Positions 10,470 through 21,559 of a DNA stretch of 64,000 bases are shown piece by piece. Where the stretch lies: contig CM035407.1 of the NCBI GenBank assembly GCA_020310875.1, positions 74,181,404-74,245,403 of the forward strand, given 5' to 3'. Numbering within the stretch: the stretch's first letter is position 1; the number at the start of each line of letters is the position of its first letter. The position numbers were made by a program, and so were the translations under genes. Under the pieces are notes generated by a model. It worked only from the letters and a program-made list of their open reading frames with translations. It was not told the origin of the DNA and ran no database searches. This stretch comes from Ceratopteris richardii (lineage: Eukaryota; Streptophyta; Polypodiopsida; Polypodiales; Pteridaceae).

Positions 10470-13400
10470 ATGATGTCTATTGATGTTTCAAAATTGAATG
10501 GTAATATCTAGTATGTTGACTAGGATGCTTCAAATCATATGACCAGTCATGCAGAATGGTTTAGTAGCTCGCAAAAATTGATGTTCATGGATATGTTGAA
10601 ACATGTGATGACACATCACACCCTATTTAGCATACAAGAAACATACCACTATCTATGAAGGAAGGAAGGTAAAACATCTTTTTGATGTGCTGCATGGTCC
10701 AAATATAACAAAGAATCTAGTTTCTTTTGGACAAATGGTTGACTAGGGTTTAAAAGTTAGGTTCAATGCTGATAGGTTATATGTAGAAGAGTACAAACAT
10801 GATGGAAGATCGATTGAAAAAGGAAAGAAAGTGGGTAGGATGTTCACCTTAAATGTGAAAAGTCCTAAAATAAATGGAGCCATGTTTGCAAAAGGTGTAA
10901 GAGTTATTGCGTGTAAGGGTTATTGCGCATATAGAGATGTTGCACAAACAAATTGGACATGCAAATTTGAAGTGGCTGAAATGGATGTACTCAAAGGAGA
11001 TTGTCAATGGGCTACCAAATTTCAAGGTTGGAGAGATGTAAAAGCTATGTGCAGCATGTCAATTTGGTAAACACTCAAGAGCATCGTTTTTGCATGAAAA
11101 GAATGTTAGTGAGAATGTGCTAGAAATAGTACATACAGACGTTTGGGGTCTTGCAAAGACCATATCTATGGGTGGTTCTAGGTTTTATGTTACTGTCATT
11201 GATGACCATACATAGAAAGTATGGGTATATTTCATGGAAGAGAAGAGTGAGGTGCTCACTCACTTCAAGACTTTTAAAGTTATGGTGGAAAAGTAGACAT
11301 GGACATATATTCAGACATTAAGATCTATGGAGGAGGTGAATACATGTCAAATGAGTTCAACACCTTTCTAAAAATTCATTAAATTTGACATCAATTTTCA
11401 TGCAGGTACACACTAGAACATAATGGCATTGTTGAATGCAAAAATAGATATATTGGAGAAATCCCAAGAGTGATGGCTAGGAAGAATATGCCTCATTGTT
11501 ATTGGGCACAAGATGTGCACATTGCTATATACATCATGAATAGAACTTTGACTATTGTTGTACATCAAGTTACACCTAAAGAGAGGTTCATAAGTAAAAA
11601 GCCAAACCGATTACATATGAACATTTTTTACTATATTGCATATGTACATATTCAAAATGATTTGAGGACAACGCTTGATCCAAAAGTAGATAAAAGTATC
11701 TTCACTGGATACTCCGTTGAGAAAAAGTGATATAAATGTTATAATCCACTCAAGCAATAGGTGAAGGTAAGCACATATGTGGTATTTGATGAAATGTGAA
11801 GCTTTTATCTCAATGCCAAAGAAGGACTTTATCTTGAACCAAATGATAAAGAAAATCCTTAGAAATCAAGTGCAAAATCTCAAGTTTTGAGAGGGATGGA
11901 TGCATCATCAAGCAATAGTTCAAACTCAAATCCATGGAGTGGAAGATTTCATGGAATTTTCAATCTAGAAAAATCATGAGATTCATCCAAGAAAGGTAAA
12001 GAAAAGCTTTTTGGTGGCTGTAAAAACATTGATATGTTTTGAAGACATTGGTGGAGATTCAAGCGGTTCATAAGAGAGTCTTGATGAGGATCTTGGATTG
12101 GCCTCTATGAAGACTCTAGGAGTAGGCAAGGCACATGTAGATGGTACGTACTGACCTAGGACCAAGAATATCTAGGAGGATATAGAATTCAGTACAATGA
12201 TTCACGTATGAAATTTACATGCTCATCATTGTGCCTACATGAACAAGATAATACAAGATGTTGAACCTTATTGTTTTGAAGATGCAATTGAAAATGCAAA
12301 TTGGTAGAAAGCTATCGATGAGGAGATGGTTGTACCTTCATGAAAGTGAAACATGCAAGCTGATTCCATTTCCACAAGGCAACAAACCCATAGGCTACAA
12401 GTGGGTTTACAAGGTAAAGCACAATGCTGATGGTAGCATAAGTAGGTACAATCCATGATTGGTAACAAAAGGATATGCACAACCATATGGCATTGATTAT
12501 GAGGAACCAATCAGCTCTATAGCTAAAATATCTATTGCTAGAACACTTGTTGCATTAGCTACAATAAAAGGATGGAGTTTGCATCAAATGGACGTGAAGA
12601 ATGTTTTCCTACATGGTGAGTTACACGAAGAAGTATGCATGGAACAACCACAAGGATATGAAGATTCAAAGCACTCAAAATATGTTTTCAAGTTGCAAAA
12701 GGCTTTGTATGGGCTTACACAATCCCCTCGTGCTTGGCATGCAAGGATTGCAAACTACTTGATCAACATTGGATTTTCTATGTATGATGCATATCATTCT
12801 TTATATGCAAGGAAGGGTGATGATGGCATCACGATTGTGGCTATTTAGGTTAATGACCTGATTGTGGGAGGTGATAATGAAGTAAGAACTAAAGAGGTAA
12901 AGCAAATCATTATGCAAGAATTTGACATGAAAATTCTTGGTTTGTTGCACTATTTCTTGGGCATTAAGTTTATACATACAGAAACAAGTATATGGATGTC
13001 ACAAAGGCAACATGACTTGAGTATGACACCAAACTATGGTATGGTTGATTACAAGCTAATTTCCATGCCATTAGATCAAAATTTGAAGTTGGATACTACA
13101 TCAAGTGAAGCATTGGAAAAGGCTAGTATGTACAGGAAAATTGTGGGAAGCTTGATATATCTCACTTACAAGGCTTGATCTAAGCTACACTATTGGACTT
13201 GAAAGTCAATTTATGTAGGCTCCTAAAAAACCACAGTTAGATTCCTTGAGATGCACTCTACGATATGTGAGTGCTACTTTGGATTATGCATTGTTTTATA
13301 AAGCTAGTGCAAAATTGTAGGTTCATGGATAAACTCATACAGATTAGGTTGATAATATTCCGGATAGAATATCTACTAGTGGCTTTCTAGTCTCACTTGG

Positions 13401-13770
13401 AAGTGAAGCTATTACATGGAGCAGTAAGAAGCAACCCGGTATTGCTTTCTCGAGTACAGAGGATAAGTATAGATGTGTTGCAATGGAATCATGTGAAGCA
13501 TCATGGTTAAAGATGGTACTTGCAGATTTAGGTGTGGAAGTCCAAAACCCAATCGTCATCTGTCGTGATAATCTTAGGAGCATTCAATTAGCATGAAATC
13601 CTATTTTTCATGCTAGAAAAAGGCATATCGAGGTACATTATCACTTCATTAGAGAGAAGGTATTATCAGGTGATATTTATCTTGTTTATGTGAGGATAGA
13701 TGAGCACATTGCTGATATTCTTACTAAAGCACTTGGAGCATAGAAGTTGAAGAAGTTTTGGAAGATGCTT
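10470..13770 (+). pseudogene. Element B pol: protease, integrase, reverse transcriptase, RNase H
   Basis: The protease region is nearly unreadable (10,490-10,620). The pre-integrase shows GRMFTLNVKS, IGHANLKWLKWM and KACQFGKHSRASF (10,830-11,100). The integrase has HTDVWGLAKT near 11,140 and GIVECKNRYIGE with RKNMPHCYWAQDVH (11,430-11,730). The reverse transcriptase has MDVKNVFLHGELHEEV and KALYGLTQSPRAW (12,459-12,848). At the active site the usual YVDD reads stop-VND around 12,847. RNase H runs from about 13,320 with WSSKKQPGIAFSS-like sequence and ends near 13,770. All domains are present in the right order but none is intact. Confidence 0.85.
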
Positions 13771-13791
13771 TGATTAGAGGACCTGACATTG

Positions 13792-13805
13792 AGCTTCAGG
13801 GGGAG
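13792..13805 (+). other. Polypurine tract of element B
   Basis: GCTTCAGGGGGAG lies immediately before the 3' LTR start TGTTGAG at 13,806. Confidence 0.8.
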
Positions 13806-14198
13806 TGTTGAGATATCAAGCTCAACATGTGATGATCGAGGATGACACGTATCACTTTCTCATTTCCCTGATATGTATAGTGGTCATGCCAGTATATGTC
13901 AAAGACACTTCATTGAGATTTACTAGATTTATATATTGAGAGTGATGTCACATTTATTTTTTTTTCAAGTCACTCATTTGTGGAAATTAGGGCTTTCATT
14001 ATGTACTGTTCTTAATATAGTGCACTTGGTGTATTGTTGTTTTAGGTCATTTTTTCTTGCAGACTCCTTTTATGTAATAGAAGAAGTATAAGAAGAAGAA
14101 GATCATTCTTCCTTGCCTCAATATGTGTGTGCACTCCTGTTTGATTGTGAGTGTGTGTGTGTGTATGAGATCTCTTCTTTATCTCCTTCCTTGTGACA
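13806..14198 (+). repeat. Element B 3' LTR
   Basis: Runs from TGTTGAGATATCAAG to TTGTGACA (393 bp) and is followed by TGTCC, the target duplication. After it, minus-strand host copia protease sequence resumes. Confidence 0.9.
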
Positions 14199-14203
14199 TG
14201 TCC

Positions 14204-14448
14204 TACCATTGGAAGCTTTGACATTACCAATTCTCTCCACACTATTCTTTGTATCATCCCCTATTTGTACTTCATGTCTATGCTTTGCACTTTCCAAGTT
14301 AGATAAAAGAGTGATGTTGCCTGCAACATGGTTTGAACATCCTGAATCTATGTAGAAAAAGTGATCATCTTCTTTACCTTCTTCATGGCTTAGATTCATA
14401 AAAATAATGAGTCTTCATGTTTTTGATCTTCAAAATAATTGTTGTAGC
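14204..14448 (-). pseudogene. Protease fragment of host copia
   Basis: The minus strand encodes FFYIDSGCSNHVAGNITLL followed by HEVQIGDDTKNSVERIGNVK, the copia aspartic protease with its DSG active-site triad. It ends at the B insertion (KASNGR) and resumes beyond B with ILSKILYVPTI at 8,704. Element C cuts it on the other side after GTAGC. Confidence 0.88.
14444..14448. repeat. Target-site duplication of element C, left copy (GTAGC)
   Basis: GTAGC precedes the left LTR at 14,449 and recurs at 19,924-19,928. Confidence 0.9.
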
Positions 14449-15132
14449 TGTTAGTATATGATCAATGTCTACCCCTCATGACTCTATGCACATTTTGTAA
14501 GGCCCCCGTAGTGAGGAGAAGCCAAGCATGCATTACCCAATTGATGGGAATCCCAACTTGCATGTTGGATGAAGGTCATATTGGACCATGTAATGGATTG
14601 TAAGGAAAGGGAGTTACTAGGGTCCCCAATGGGGGGGTCCGGGGCAGCGGGGAGCAGCCCTGGGTGGGGGGTCCAAGGGGGCCAATGGGCCCCCTAGTGG
14701 GGGTCCGGGGGCAGCGCCCCCGACGCGACGATAAAGGGAATATTCCATAGAATATTCCTTGTCGGAGTCAGAAATCATTTATATTTGTTAGGTCGGTTCA
14801 ATCGGTCTAAGCCGTGTATGATAATTACGCGGGCGATGGCCGCCCACACTCTACCGCCCATGTATAGCCGTCCACGGAAGGCCACCCATGATCCTATATA
14901 TACATGACTTCTGCACTACCTAAGACATCAAGTTGAGCCAACATACCTCTACCTTGTATCTCCCTATCTAGAGTTGTCTAGATCCCCATTTAAGCTCTAC
15001 CTTGAGAGCGCACGGGTGGACAACGCCATCATCTTTGTACTTGCTGTTAGTAGAAAATTGTTGAGATTCTCTTATATCTGTTATCTTCTCTACTATTGCT
15101 CTTGTGTTATATTGCGTAACTATTGTCTTACA
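14449..15132 (+). repeat. Element C 5' LTR
   Basis: Runs from TGTTAGTATATGATC to GTCTTACA. It contains a strongly G-rich stretch at about 14,625-14,725 and a TATA-like CTATATATA at 14,894-14,902, the likely core promoter. Confidence 0.93.
14894..14902 (+). promoter_or_regulatory. Putative TATA box of element C
   Basis: CTATATATA inside the 5' LTR, about 230 bases before the LTR end; the same motif is kept at 19,689-19,697 in the 3' LTR. Confidence 0.55.
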
Positions 15133-15144
15133 TGGTATCAGAGC
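15133..15144 (+). other. Primer-binding site of element C
   Basis: TGGTATCAGAGC, a perfect complement to the initiator tRNA-Met 3' end, directly after the LTR. Confidence 0.93.
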
Positions 15145-15227
15145 CGTAAGGTTCGGATAGCTTGAGAAGTATCACTATTTTAGCCTACTAGTAGACTAGA
15201 ATATCAATAAATTATTCGAGTGATTAC

Positions 15228-16197
15228 ATGATGGCTTCGTTGTCGATCACTGGTCTTGGTGCTTCAGCTAATGTTAATGTTGCACCTATTCGAATTCGTC
15301 CACCTGCATTCACTGAAGGGAAGCTGGATGGATCCAACTATACACTCTGGAAGTTCAAAATTTCTGCAATTTTGGACTCCTATGAATTGCTTGACACCGT
15401 CATGGGACCGATGGGATTGGATCCAGAGCCTATACCAGTTGAAGATCCAACTAATTCAAGATTGATGATTCAGCCAGATCCAGATCTTCTACGAGCTTGG
15501 AAGAGGTGGAATGCTCATGCATTATGTGCAATTGTCACTAGTGTAAGTGATTTTGTGCTTACCTTAGTTCAACATACTACTAAAGCACATGAGGCTTGGG
15601 GCATATTGGCTCGACAATATGAGACCAAGAACCACACTAGGATACAGAATTTAGAAAATCAATTGGCAAATGAAAAGCATTCTAATTCTGAAAAGGCTAA
15701 AGATTTTATCAAACGGATAAAACATCTTCAAGACCAATTGGCTGTAGTTGGTATTGTTATAACACCAGAAGAGCTGGGTCGAAGATGTGTACATGTTCTT
15801 CCAGCAAAGTATGATGGATAAGTAACATCCCTTAACACTCAGGTAAGACCAACTCCCCTCAGATTTGAAGAGTTTTGTGCTATGCTTTTAGAAGAAGAGA
15901 TGCGGTTGAGGAATCGGCAAAGCACAAGTGATGCTGCTTTTTCAGCAAATGCAAAAGGTAAAGGCTCTTCTGATGTATCAAAGAAGAAGCCAAAGAAGAA
16001 AAAGTTCATATGAAGTTGCTTCTATTGTGAAAAGAAAGGCCATGCCATCAAGGATTGCAGAAAGAAGCAAGCTGATGAACGGAATGGGACTGTAAAATCA
16101 TCATGGAAGAACAAAGAGTCTGCAAACAACACAGAGCTGGAACTTTGGGTAGCTATTGAAGAGGTATGTTCATCTGCTCAAGCTCGTGTTGATGAAC
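15228..16197 (+). pseudogene. Element C gag
   Basis: The first ATG is at 15,228 (MMASLSITG), 84 bases after the primer site. The N-terminal part has KLDGSNYTLWKFKISAIL; the capsid core has WGILARQYETKN and DFIKRIKHLQDQLAVVG, typical of copia Gag. A stop at 15,819-15,821 ends a 197-aa open frame, but the same frame continues (RFEEFCAMLLEEEMRL), has another stop at 16,011-16,013, and then encodes the zinc knuckle CFYCEKKGHAIKDC at 16,017-16,058 (CX2CX4HX4C complete). It runs in frame into protease, so the native product was a Gag-Pol fusion. Confidence 0.9.
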
Positions 16198-19181
16198 CAT
16201 GGATTTTAGATAGTGGAGCTTCTCGCCATATGACCAGTAAAAAGGATTGGTATAGTTCCCTAGTGCCTCTACGGGAATCCATCAATGAAGTGGTGGGAAA
16301 TGACTCCAAGTGTCCAACCGAAGGAACTAGAACCATCTCTTTTATCACTTCTCCGCGAGTTGAGAAAAAGTTATCCGATGTTCTCTATGTACCTACACTT
16401 AAAATAAATTTGTTGTCAGTTTCTACAATAACAGATCGTGAACTCAAAGTTCAGTTCAATAAGAGTGGTGCAGAAATCATGGATTCATTAGGTAATGTTG
16501 TAGGTAAAGGCATAGGACGGGATAACTTGTATGAGTTAAGTGCTTTAACTGCTACAGAAGATAAAGATGTAAGGAGGTTATGGCACCAATGATTTGGGCA
16601 TCTCAAATTTGCAGTCTTGAAGGAGATGCAAAGAACAGGGATGGTTGCTCATTTGCCTGCATTTTCAGAGTTGCAGGAACATTTTGAAGCTTGTATGATG
16701 GGCAAGCAACAACGAAAGGCATTTCCAAGAGAGACCAGCAATCGATCTTAAGCTCCTCTAGAGTTGGTACATGCTGATCTCTACGGTAAAATGTCTACAC
16801 TTGCTTTAGGAGGATCTTTCTACTTTTTGCTGTTAGTCGACGATTATAGTAGAAAGATGTGGGTTTATTTCATTCGAGAGAAGGCTGATGCTTTTGAAAA
16901 ATTTAAAATGTGGCATAAGTATGTGGAAAATGAATCAGGAAGGAAACTGAAGAAATTCACAACACATAGAGGAGGTGAATTCTTGTCAACAGAATTCAAT
17001 AATTACTGTAAGGAGCATGGTGTGAAAAGGCAACTTAGCACAACTCATACACCTCAAAAAAATGGCATTGTTGAGCGCAGGAACAAGATAGTAGTTGAAA
17101 TGGCTCGTTGTATGTTAAAGGCTCAAGACATGCCTGATTCATTCTGGGCAGAAGCAGTCAATACAGCAGTCTACATCCTCAATCGAAGCTACACAAAAGC
17201 ACTGAAGGGGATGATTCCTCAAGAAGCATATTTTGGTAAAAAGCCTTCGGTTTTGCATTTCAAAATTTTTGGTTGTTTCTGTTATGCACATATTCCTCAT
17301 TCAACAAGATCAAAGTTGGATTCAAAAAGCAAAAAGTGTGTCTTCCTAGTATATAGTGAAGAGTCTAAAGCATACAGGTTGTGGGATCCTGAGGCAAGGA
17401 AGATTTTTGTGAGCCGAGATGTGGTGTTCGATGAACGACCACACTTAGTAGAAGATAAAGGTAAATCTACTATCTCATCAAACGGAGAAATATCTCACCT
17501 TGTGCCTATCAAAAGACAGGTTAAAGTTGAGGAGGAGGAAACATCTGATGGAGAAATTTCCTCAATAAAAAGCCAACCAGTTGTAGCTGCACAACGTAAG
17601 CCACTACCAAAGTGGGCACAACAACTCTTTGATAATCACAATCCACATATAGATGTACCAGAATCATCATCGGATGGATTACGAAGATCAAAGAGAACAT
17701 GGCTCTAATGGAAGATATCATGGGCTCAATAAAGGAACCTACCACCATTGAAGAAGCCCTTGATGATCCAGGTTGGAGAGCGGCAATGCAGTCGGAGTAC
17801 GATAGTATACTCAAAAATGATACATGGGATCTAGTCGACTTGCCGCCAAAGAAGAAGGTAATAGGTACTAAATGGATTTGGAAAGCTAAGTATAAATCAG
17901 ATGGAACATTAGAAAATTATAAGGCAAGATTAGTTGCACACGGTTTTTCATAGATCGAAGGATTTGATGTTCAGGAAACTTTTGCGCCAACAGCATGCAT
18001 GACAACTATTCGGACGGTACTTGCAGTCACTACACAAAAGGCCTGGCCTATTTTCCAAATGGATGTCAAATCTCCATTTTTGAATGGTCACCTCAAGGAG
18101 GAGGTATATGTATCTCAATCACCAGGCTTTGAGGTGCCCAATTCAGAAAATAAAGTTTGCAGGTTGAAGAAAGCTTTGTATGGACTTAAGCAAGCTCCAC
18201 GGGCTTGGTATCAACGAATAGATCATTTTTTAAAAAATATGGGTTTTGAAAGAAGTACTTCTGATGCTAAAGGAACTGATCAATCAAACTCGGATCAGCT
18301 TGGGAAGTGAGTTTGAAATGACAGACTTAGGTCTACTCCATTTTTGTCTGGGAATTGAAGTATGGCAAAGGAAGGATGGCATTTTCATCTCACAACAAAA
18401 ATATGCCAAAGAGATTCTCAAGGCATTTGGAATGATGGACTGCAAGCCAACTAGCACACCTATGGAGGAAAATCATAAGCTATCTATGGATGATAACATG
18501 TCTGATGTAGATGCTAAGAAGTATAGGAAGCTCCTTGGAAGTCTTATTTTTCTGTGCAACACTAGACCAGACATTTGCTATGCTGTTGGAGTATTAAGCA
18601 GGTTTTCCATCAAACCTAAGGAGAGTCACTGGAATGTTGGAATGTGAATTCTAAGGTACATTGAAGGAACCTTGGATTTTGGTATTTTTTAAACCACAGG
18701 TGATACACTCCAAGGATATTGTGATTCACATTGGGCTGGAGATTGTGATTCTAGAAAATCAGTTTCTGGATATTGTTTCTCACTTGGTTCAGGAATATTT
18801 TCTTGGGTAAGTAGAAAGAAACCAACTCTCGCACTCTCCTCCATTGAAACAAAGTACAAAGCAGCTTGTTTTGCTTCTTGTGAGGCATTCTAGTTAAGGA
18901 GAATTCTTGCAGATCTAGGCTTTTTATCAAATATGGCAATTATACTCAAGTGTGATAATCAAAGTTGTATGGCTATTGCAAAAAACCCAGTATTTCATGC
19001 TCGCACCAAGCACATAGAAGTACAGTACCATTACATTCGTGAGCTAATTGAAGATGAAATTGTGGAGCTAGACTATTGCCCAACAGAGGCAAATTGTGCT
19101 GACATATTCACTAAAGCACTTGGAAGAGAGCAGCTCAACAAACATCTTCAACCGATGGGCATAGGACCGAAACCTACTTGA
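16198..19181 (+). pseudogene. Element C pol: protease, integrase, reverse transcriptase (active site deleted), RNase H
   Basis: The protease has PWILDSGASRHMTS (16,198 on). The pre-integrase reads RRLWHQ, stop at 16,590, FGHLKF, and ACMMGKQQ, where the first zinc Cys appears to be Phe. A stop lies at 16,749-16,751. The integrase core (16,764-17,708) keeps HADLYG, THRGGEFLSTEF and GIVERRNK. A frameshift near 17,700 leads into the reverse transcriptase ([38 protein letters not shown]), with a stop at 17,951-17,953. Near 18,265 a deletion removes the segment that should carry YVDD and shifts the frame. The thumb and RNase H follow (GSEFEMTDLGLLHF, stop at 18,645, SHWAGD, CDNQSCMAIA, HARTKHIEVQYHYIREL), with the final stop after PKPT at 19,181. 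Confidence 0.93.
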
Positions 19182-19193
19182 TTTTTCATCGGC

Positions 19194-19209
19194 AAAAATT
19201 GAGGGGGGG
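19194..19209 (+). other. Polypurine tract of element C
   Basis: AAAATTGAGGGGGGG abuts the 3' LTR at 19,210. Confidence 0.88.
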
Positions 19210-19923
19210 TGTTAGTATATGATCAATGTCTACCCCTCATGATTGTATGCACATTTTGTAAGGCCCCCGTTATGAGGAGAAGCCAAGCATGCATTACGCA
19301 ATCGATGGGAATCCCAACTTGCATGTTGGATGAAGGTCATATTGGACCATGTAATATATTGTAAGGAAAGGGAGTTACCAGGGTCCTCAATTGGGGGGTC
19401 CGGGGTAGCGGGGAGCAGCCCCGGTTGGGGGGTCCAAGGGGGCCAGCGGACCCCCTAGCTGGGGGGTCCTAGGGGGCCAGCGGACTCCTTGGTGGGGATC
19501 CTTGGGCAGCACCGCCAGCGCGACGATAAAGGGAATATTCCATAGAATATTCCTTGTCGGAGTTAGAAATCATTTATATTTGTTAGGTTGGTTCAACCGG
19601 TCTAAGCCGTGTATGATAATTATGCGGGCGGTGGCCGCCCACGCTCTACCGCCCATGTATACCCGTCCACGGAAGGCCACCCATGATCCTATATATACAT
19701 GACTTCTGCACTACCTGAGCCATCAAGTTGAGCCAGCATACCTCTACCTTGTATCTCCCTATCTAGAGTTGTCTAGATCGCCATTTAAGCTCTACCTTGA
19801 GAGCCCACAGGTGGACAATGCCATCATCTTTGTACTTGCTGTTAGTAGAAAATTGTTGAGATTCTCTTATATCTCTTATCTTCTTTGCTACTGCTCCTGT
19901 GTTATATTGCGTATTGTCTTATA
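19210..19923 (+). repeat. Element C 3' LTR
   Basis: Starts TGTTAGTATATG and ends GTCTTATA (CA changed to TA), followed by GTAGC. It is 30 bp longer than the 5' LTR, mainly because of an extra G-rich unit near 19,455-19,495 (GGGGGGTCC, then AGGGGGCCAGCGGA). Confidence 0.92.
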
Positions 19924-19928
19924 GTAGC

Positions 19929-20881
19929 CCCTTCTATTATGGACTCTATTGTTATTGTTGAACTTGTGTCCACCTCTACATTTATTGCTACCATATCCAC
20001 ATCTTCCATTTCCTTTTTTGGTCTTCCTAGTGAGGCATCAATTTTGAGTGGTGTGGTTTGTCTTATCTTAGATGACACAAGTTTGAACATTCTAACCTTT
20101 GTTTTTGTCATGCTTTGGTCCTTTCTTCTTCCCGTTTGACTTGCACTGCCCTGCAAAGCTGGCTTGGGAATTCTCCTCTTCATCTTCTTCCTTCTTCTAG
20201 CCTTTTAGCTTATTGTTCTTCTTATCTACATATAGAGAACTTATTGAATTACCATGATAGGAGCTACATTCCTTTATGTTATTCTTGGCCTCTTGATTGA
20301 AGAGTTGTCCAAGAAAGATTTTGAAGTCTAGAGTTTGAACATCCATGATGAGATCATAAGCTATGGTGAAAGAGTGCCATTGCTAGTAACCTCTAATCCC
20401 ATTGAGAATTTGCCTCATGATGGCCTCTTCCTCAATCAGCTCTCCAATGGATGCCAATTGATTAGCAACCTCTTTGAAATTTGTAACAAAATCTTTGATG
20501 GTTTTTTTAGATTTCTTCTTAATCTCATTGAACTCGTTCCAAAAGATGGTTTCTCCTTGCCTTTGTGCTAGCAGAAAAGAAAGTCTCTAGGACATCCAAG
20601 TCCCTTGAGATGTCTTGCATCCTCTAATATATGGTAATAGAAAATCAAATAAAGTTTAGTATGTATGACCTTGCTTCAACATCCCTTGCACATCAAAGTT
20701 TGAGATTATCTATATCCTATTGCATAGGTCCTCCTTGAGATCTTGGAGTAGGCATAGCTTCATCACCTGCCACAATTCCATAAATACTTCTACCTTACAA
20801 AAAGGCCTCCATTCTCATTTTCTTAGCCACATAGTTGTGTGTATCGATCTTCTCAATCATTGAGGGAAAGCCATCTCCCAT
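19929..20881 (-). pseudogene. gag of host copia
   Basis: Minus-strand gag begins at ATG 20,881-20,879 (MGDGFPSMIEKIDTHNYVAKKMRMEAFL), the same kind of start as elements A and E. Reading down it shows a copia capsid-like region and, at about 20,183-19,930, a Lys/Arg-rich tail. Multiple stops and shifts break it. Element C interrupts its end after GTAGC (19,924-19,928). Confidence 0.78.
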
Positions 20882-20890
20882 CTTGAAGTT

Positions 20891-20902
20891 GCTTCGATAC
20901 CA
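20891..20902 (-). other. Degenerate primer-binding site of host copia
   Basis: The minus strand reads TGGTATCGAAGC, close to TGGTATCAGAGC, ten bases upstream of the gag ATG and next to the presumed LTR. Confidence 0.75.
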
Positions 20903-20903
20903 C

Positions 20904-21557
20904 TGAAAGAAGTTGGAGAAGCTTGGAGAGGCTTCGAAAGTTCAGTTGTCAATGGGTGAAGTTGGCCTAGCAAACCAGCCTAGTACCAACCCTAGCTCTT
21001 TGGATATGTAAAGTAGACCTTGTAAGATTGCGGTTGGTGAAATAAAACCCATTAGCTACTTTGGAACATCAACAAGAACAAGTAGATGCAAGATAACTTG
21101 CACCTTCATTATCTCACAAAAACCTTCTAAAGATGGATGGATGTTATCACTTCAAACAGTGAGAGAAGCTAGCAGAGCTACAATTGGAATTATTCCTCTT
21201 AAGGGGGTGCATACATATGGTTTTCTTGCTAAACTGCATAAAATCCCTAAATTATATCAACCAACCAAGGAGAAATAAACTTAACACTTATTGGATGTCA
21301 TCCCAATTTTTCACAGATGTGGAGACAATGACCTTGAGACTATAAAACTCTGCTTTCTCCAAATAAAATGAGTTAAATGCCTTGCATGTTTTTACACAAA
21401 TCTAAAACATTATACCTTTCCAATGATCTCTTACACAATTAATTTGGACGTTTGTAGAGAGTGCACCCACCTCTACAAGTTGGTTGCATCTAGGGAAGAA
21501 GGAGCAAAGAATTGAGGTGTCCCTAAGCAATGTTCAAAGAGTATATGGCTCTCTATT
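20904..21557 (-). repeat. Probable 5' LTR of host copia, right edge eroded
   Basis: Starts TGAAAGAAGTTGG one base beyond the primer site, like the TGTTGG starts of A and E with changes. No partner LTR remains in the window, so the outer end is not fixed; family D leader sequence begins near 21,560. No coding sequence is seen. Confidence 0.55.
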
Positions 21558-21559
21558 CA

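Larger units (their letters stand above)
8710..14198 (+). mobile_element. Ty1/copia LTR retrotransposon B
   Basis: A 5,489-bp plus-strand element with LTRs of 386 and 393 bp, a primer site, a polypurine tract and a TGTCC duplication. The LTRs differ by well over 10 percent by eye, including indels, which makes B the oldest of the three insertions in host copia. Coding sequence is heavily decayed, with many stops and frameshifts in every domain. It is a different family from A, C and E. Confidence 0.9.
14449..19923 (+). mobile_element. Ty1/copia LTR retrotransposon C
   Basis: A 5,475-bp plus-strand element with LTRs of 684 and 714 bp, a perfect primer site, a G-rich polypurine tract and a GTAGC duplication. 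LTR divergence is about 5 percent by eye plus one extra G-rich unit in the right copy. Gag-pol is mostly readable in one frame, interrupted by several stops, a frameshift and a deletion of the reverse transcriptase active site. GC-rich LTRs, a different Gag and the DSGAS protease show a lineage distinct from A and E. Confidence 0.93.
965..21557 (-). mobile_element. Old Ty1/copia element (host copia) split by A, B and C
   Basis: Read on the minus strand, the pieces are: LTR (about 21,557-20,904), primer-binding site, gag (20,881-19,929), [C], protease (14,448-14,204), [B], end of protease and pre-integrase (8,704-8,436), [A], integrase core and linker (2,079 to about 965). Protein similarity continues across each insertion point, and each inserted element is flanked by an identical 5-bp duplication, so these are parts of one element. 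Reverse transcriptase, RNase H and the 3' LTR are missing at the left end. About 30 codons between the pre-integrase HxxxH motif and the integrase start are also absent, although the A insertion itself has a clean duplication, so that loss is separate. All pieces carry stops and frameshifts. Confidence 0.85.
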
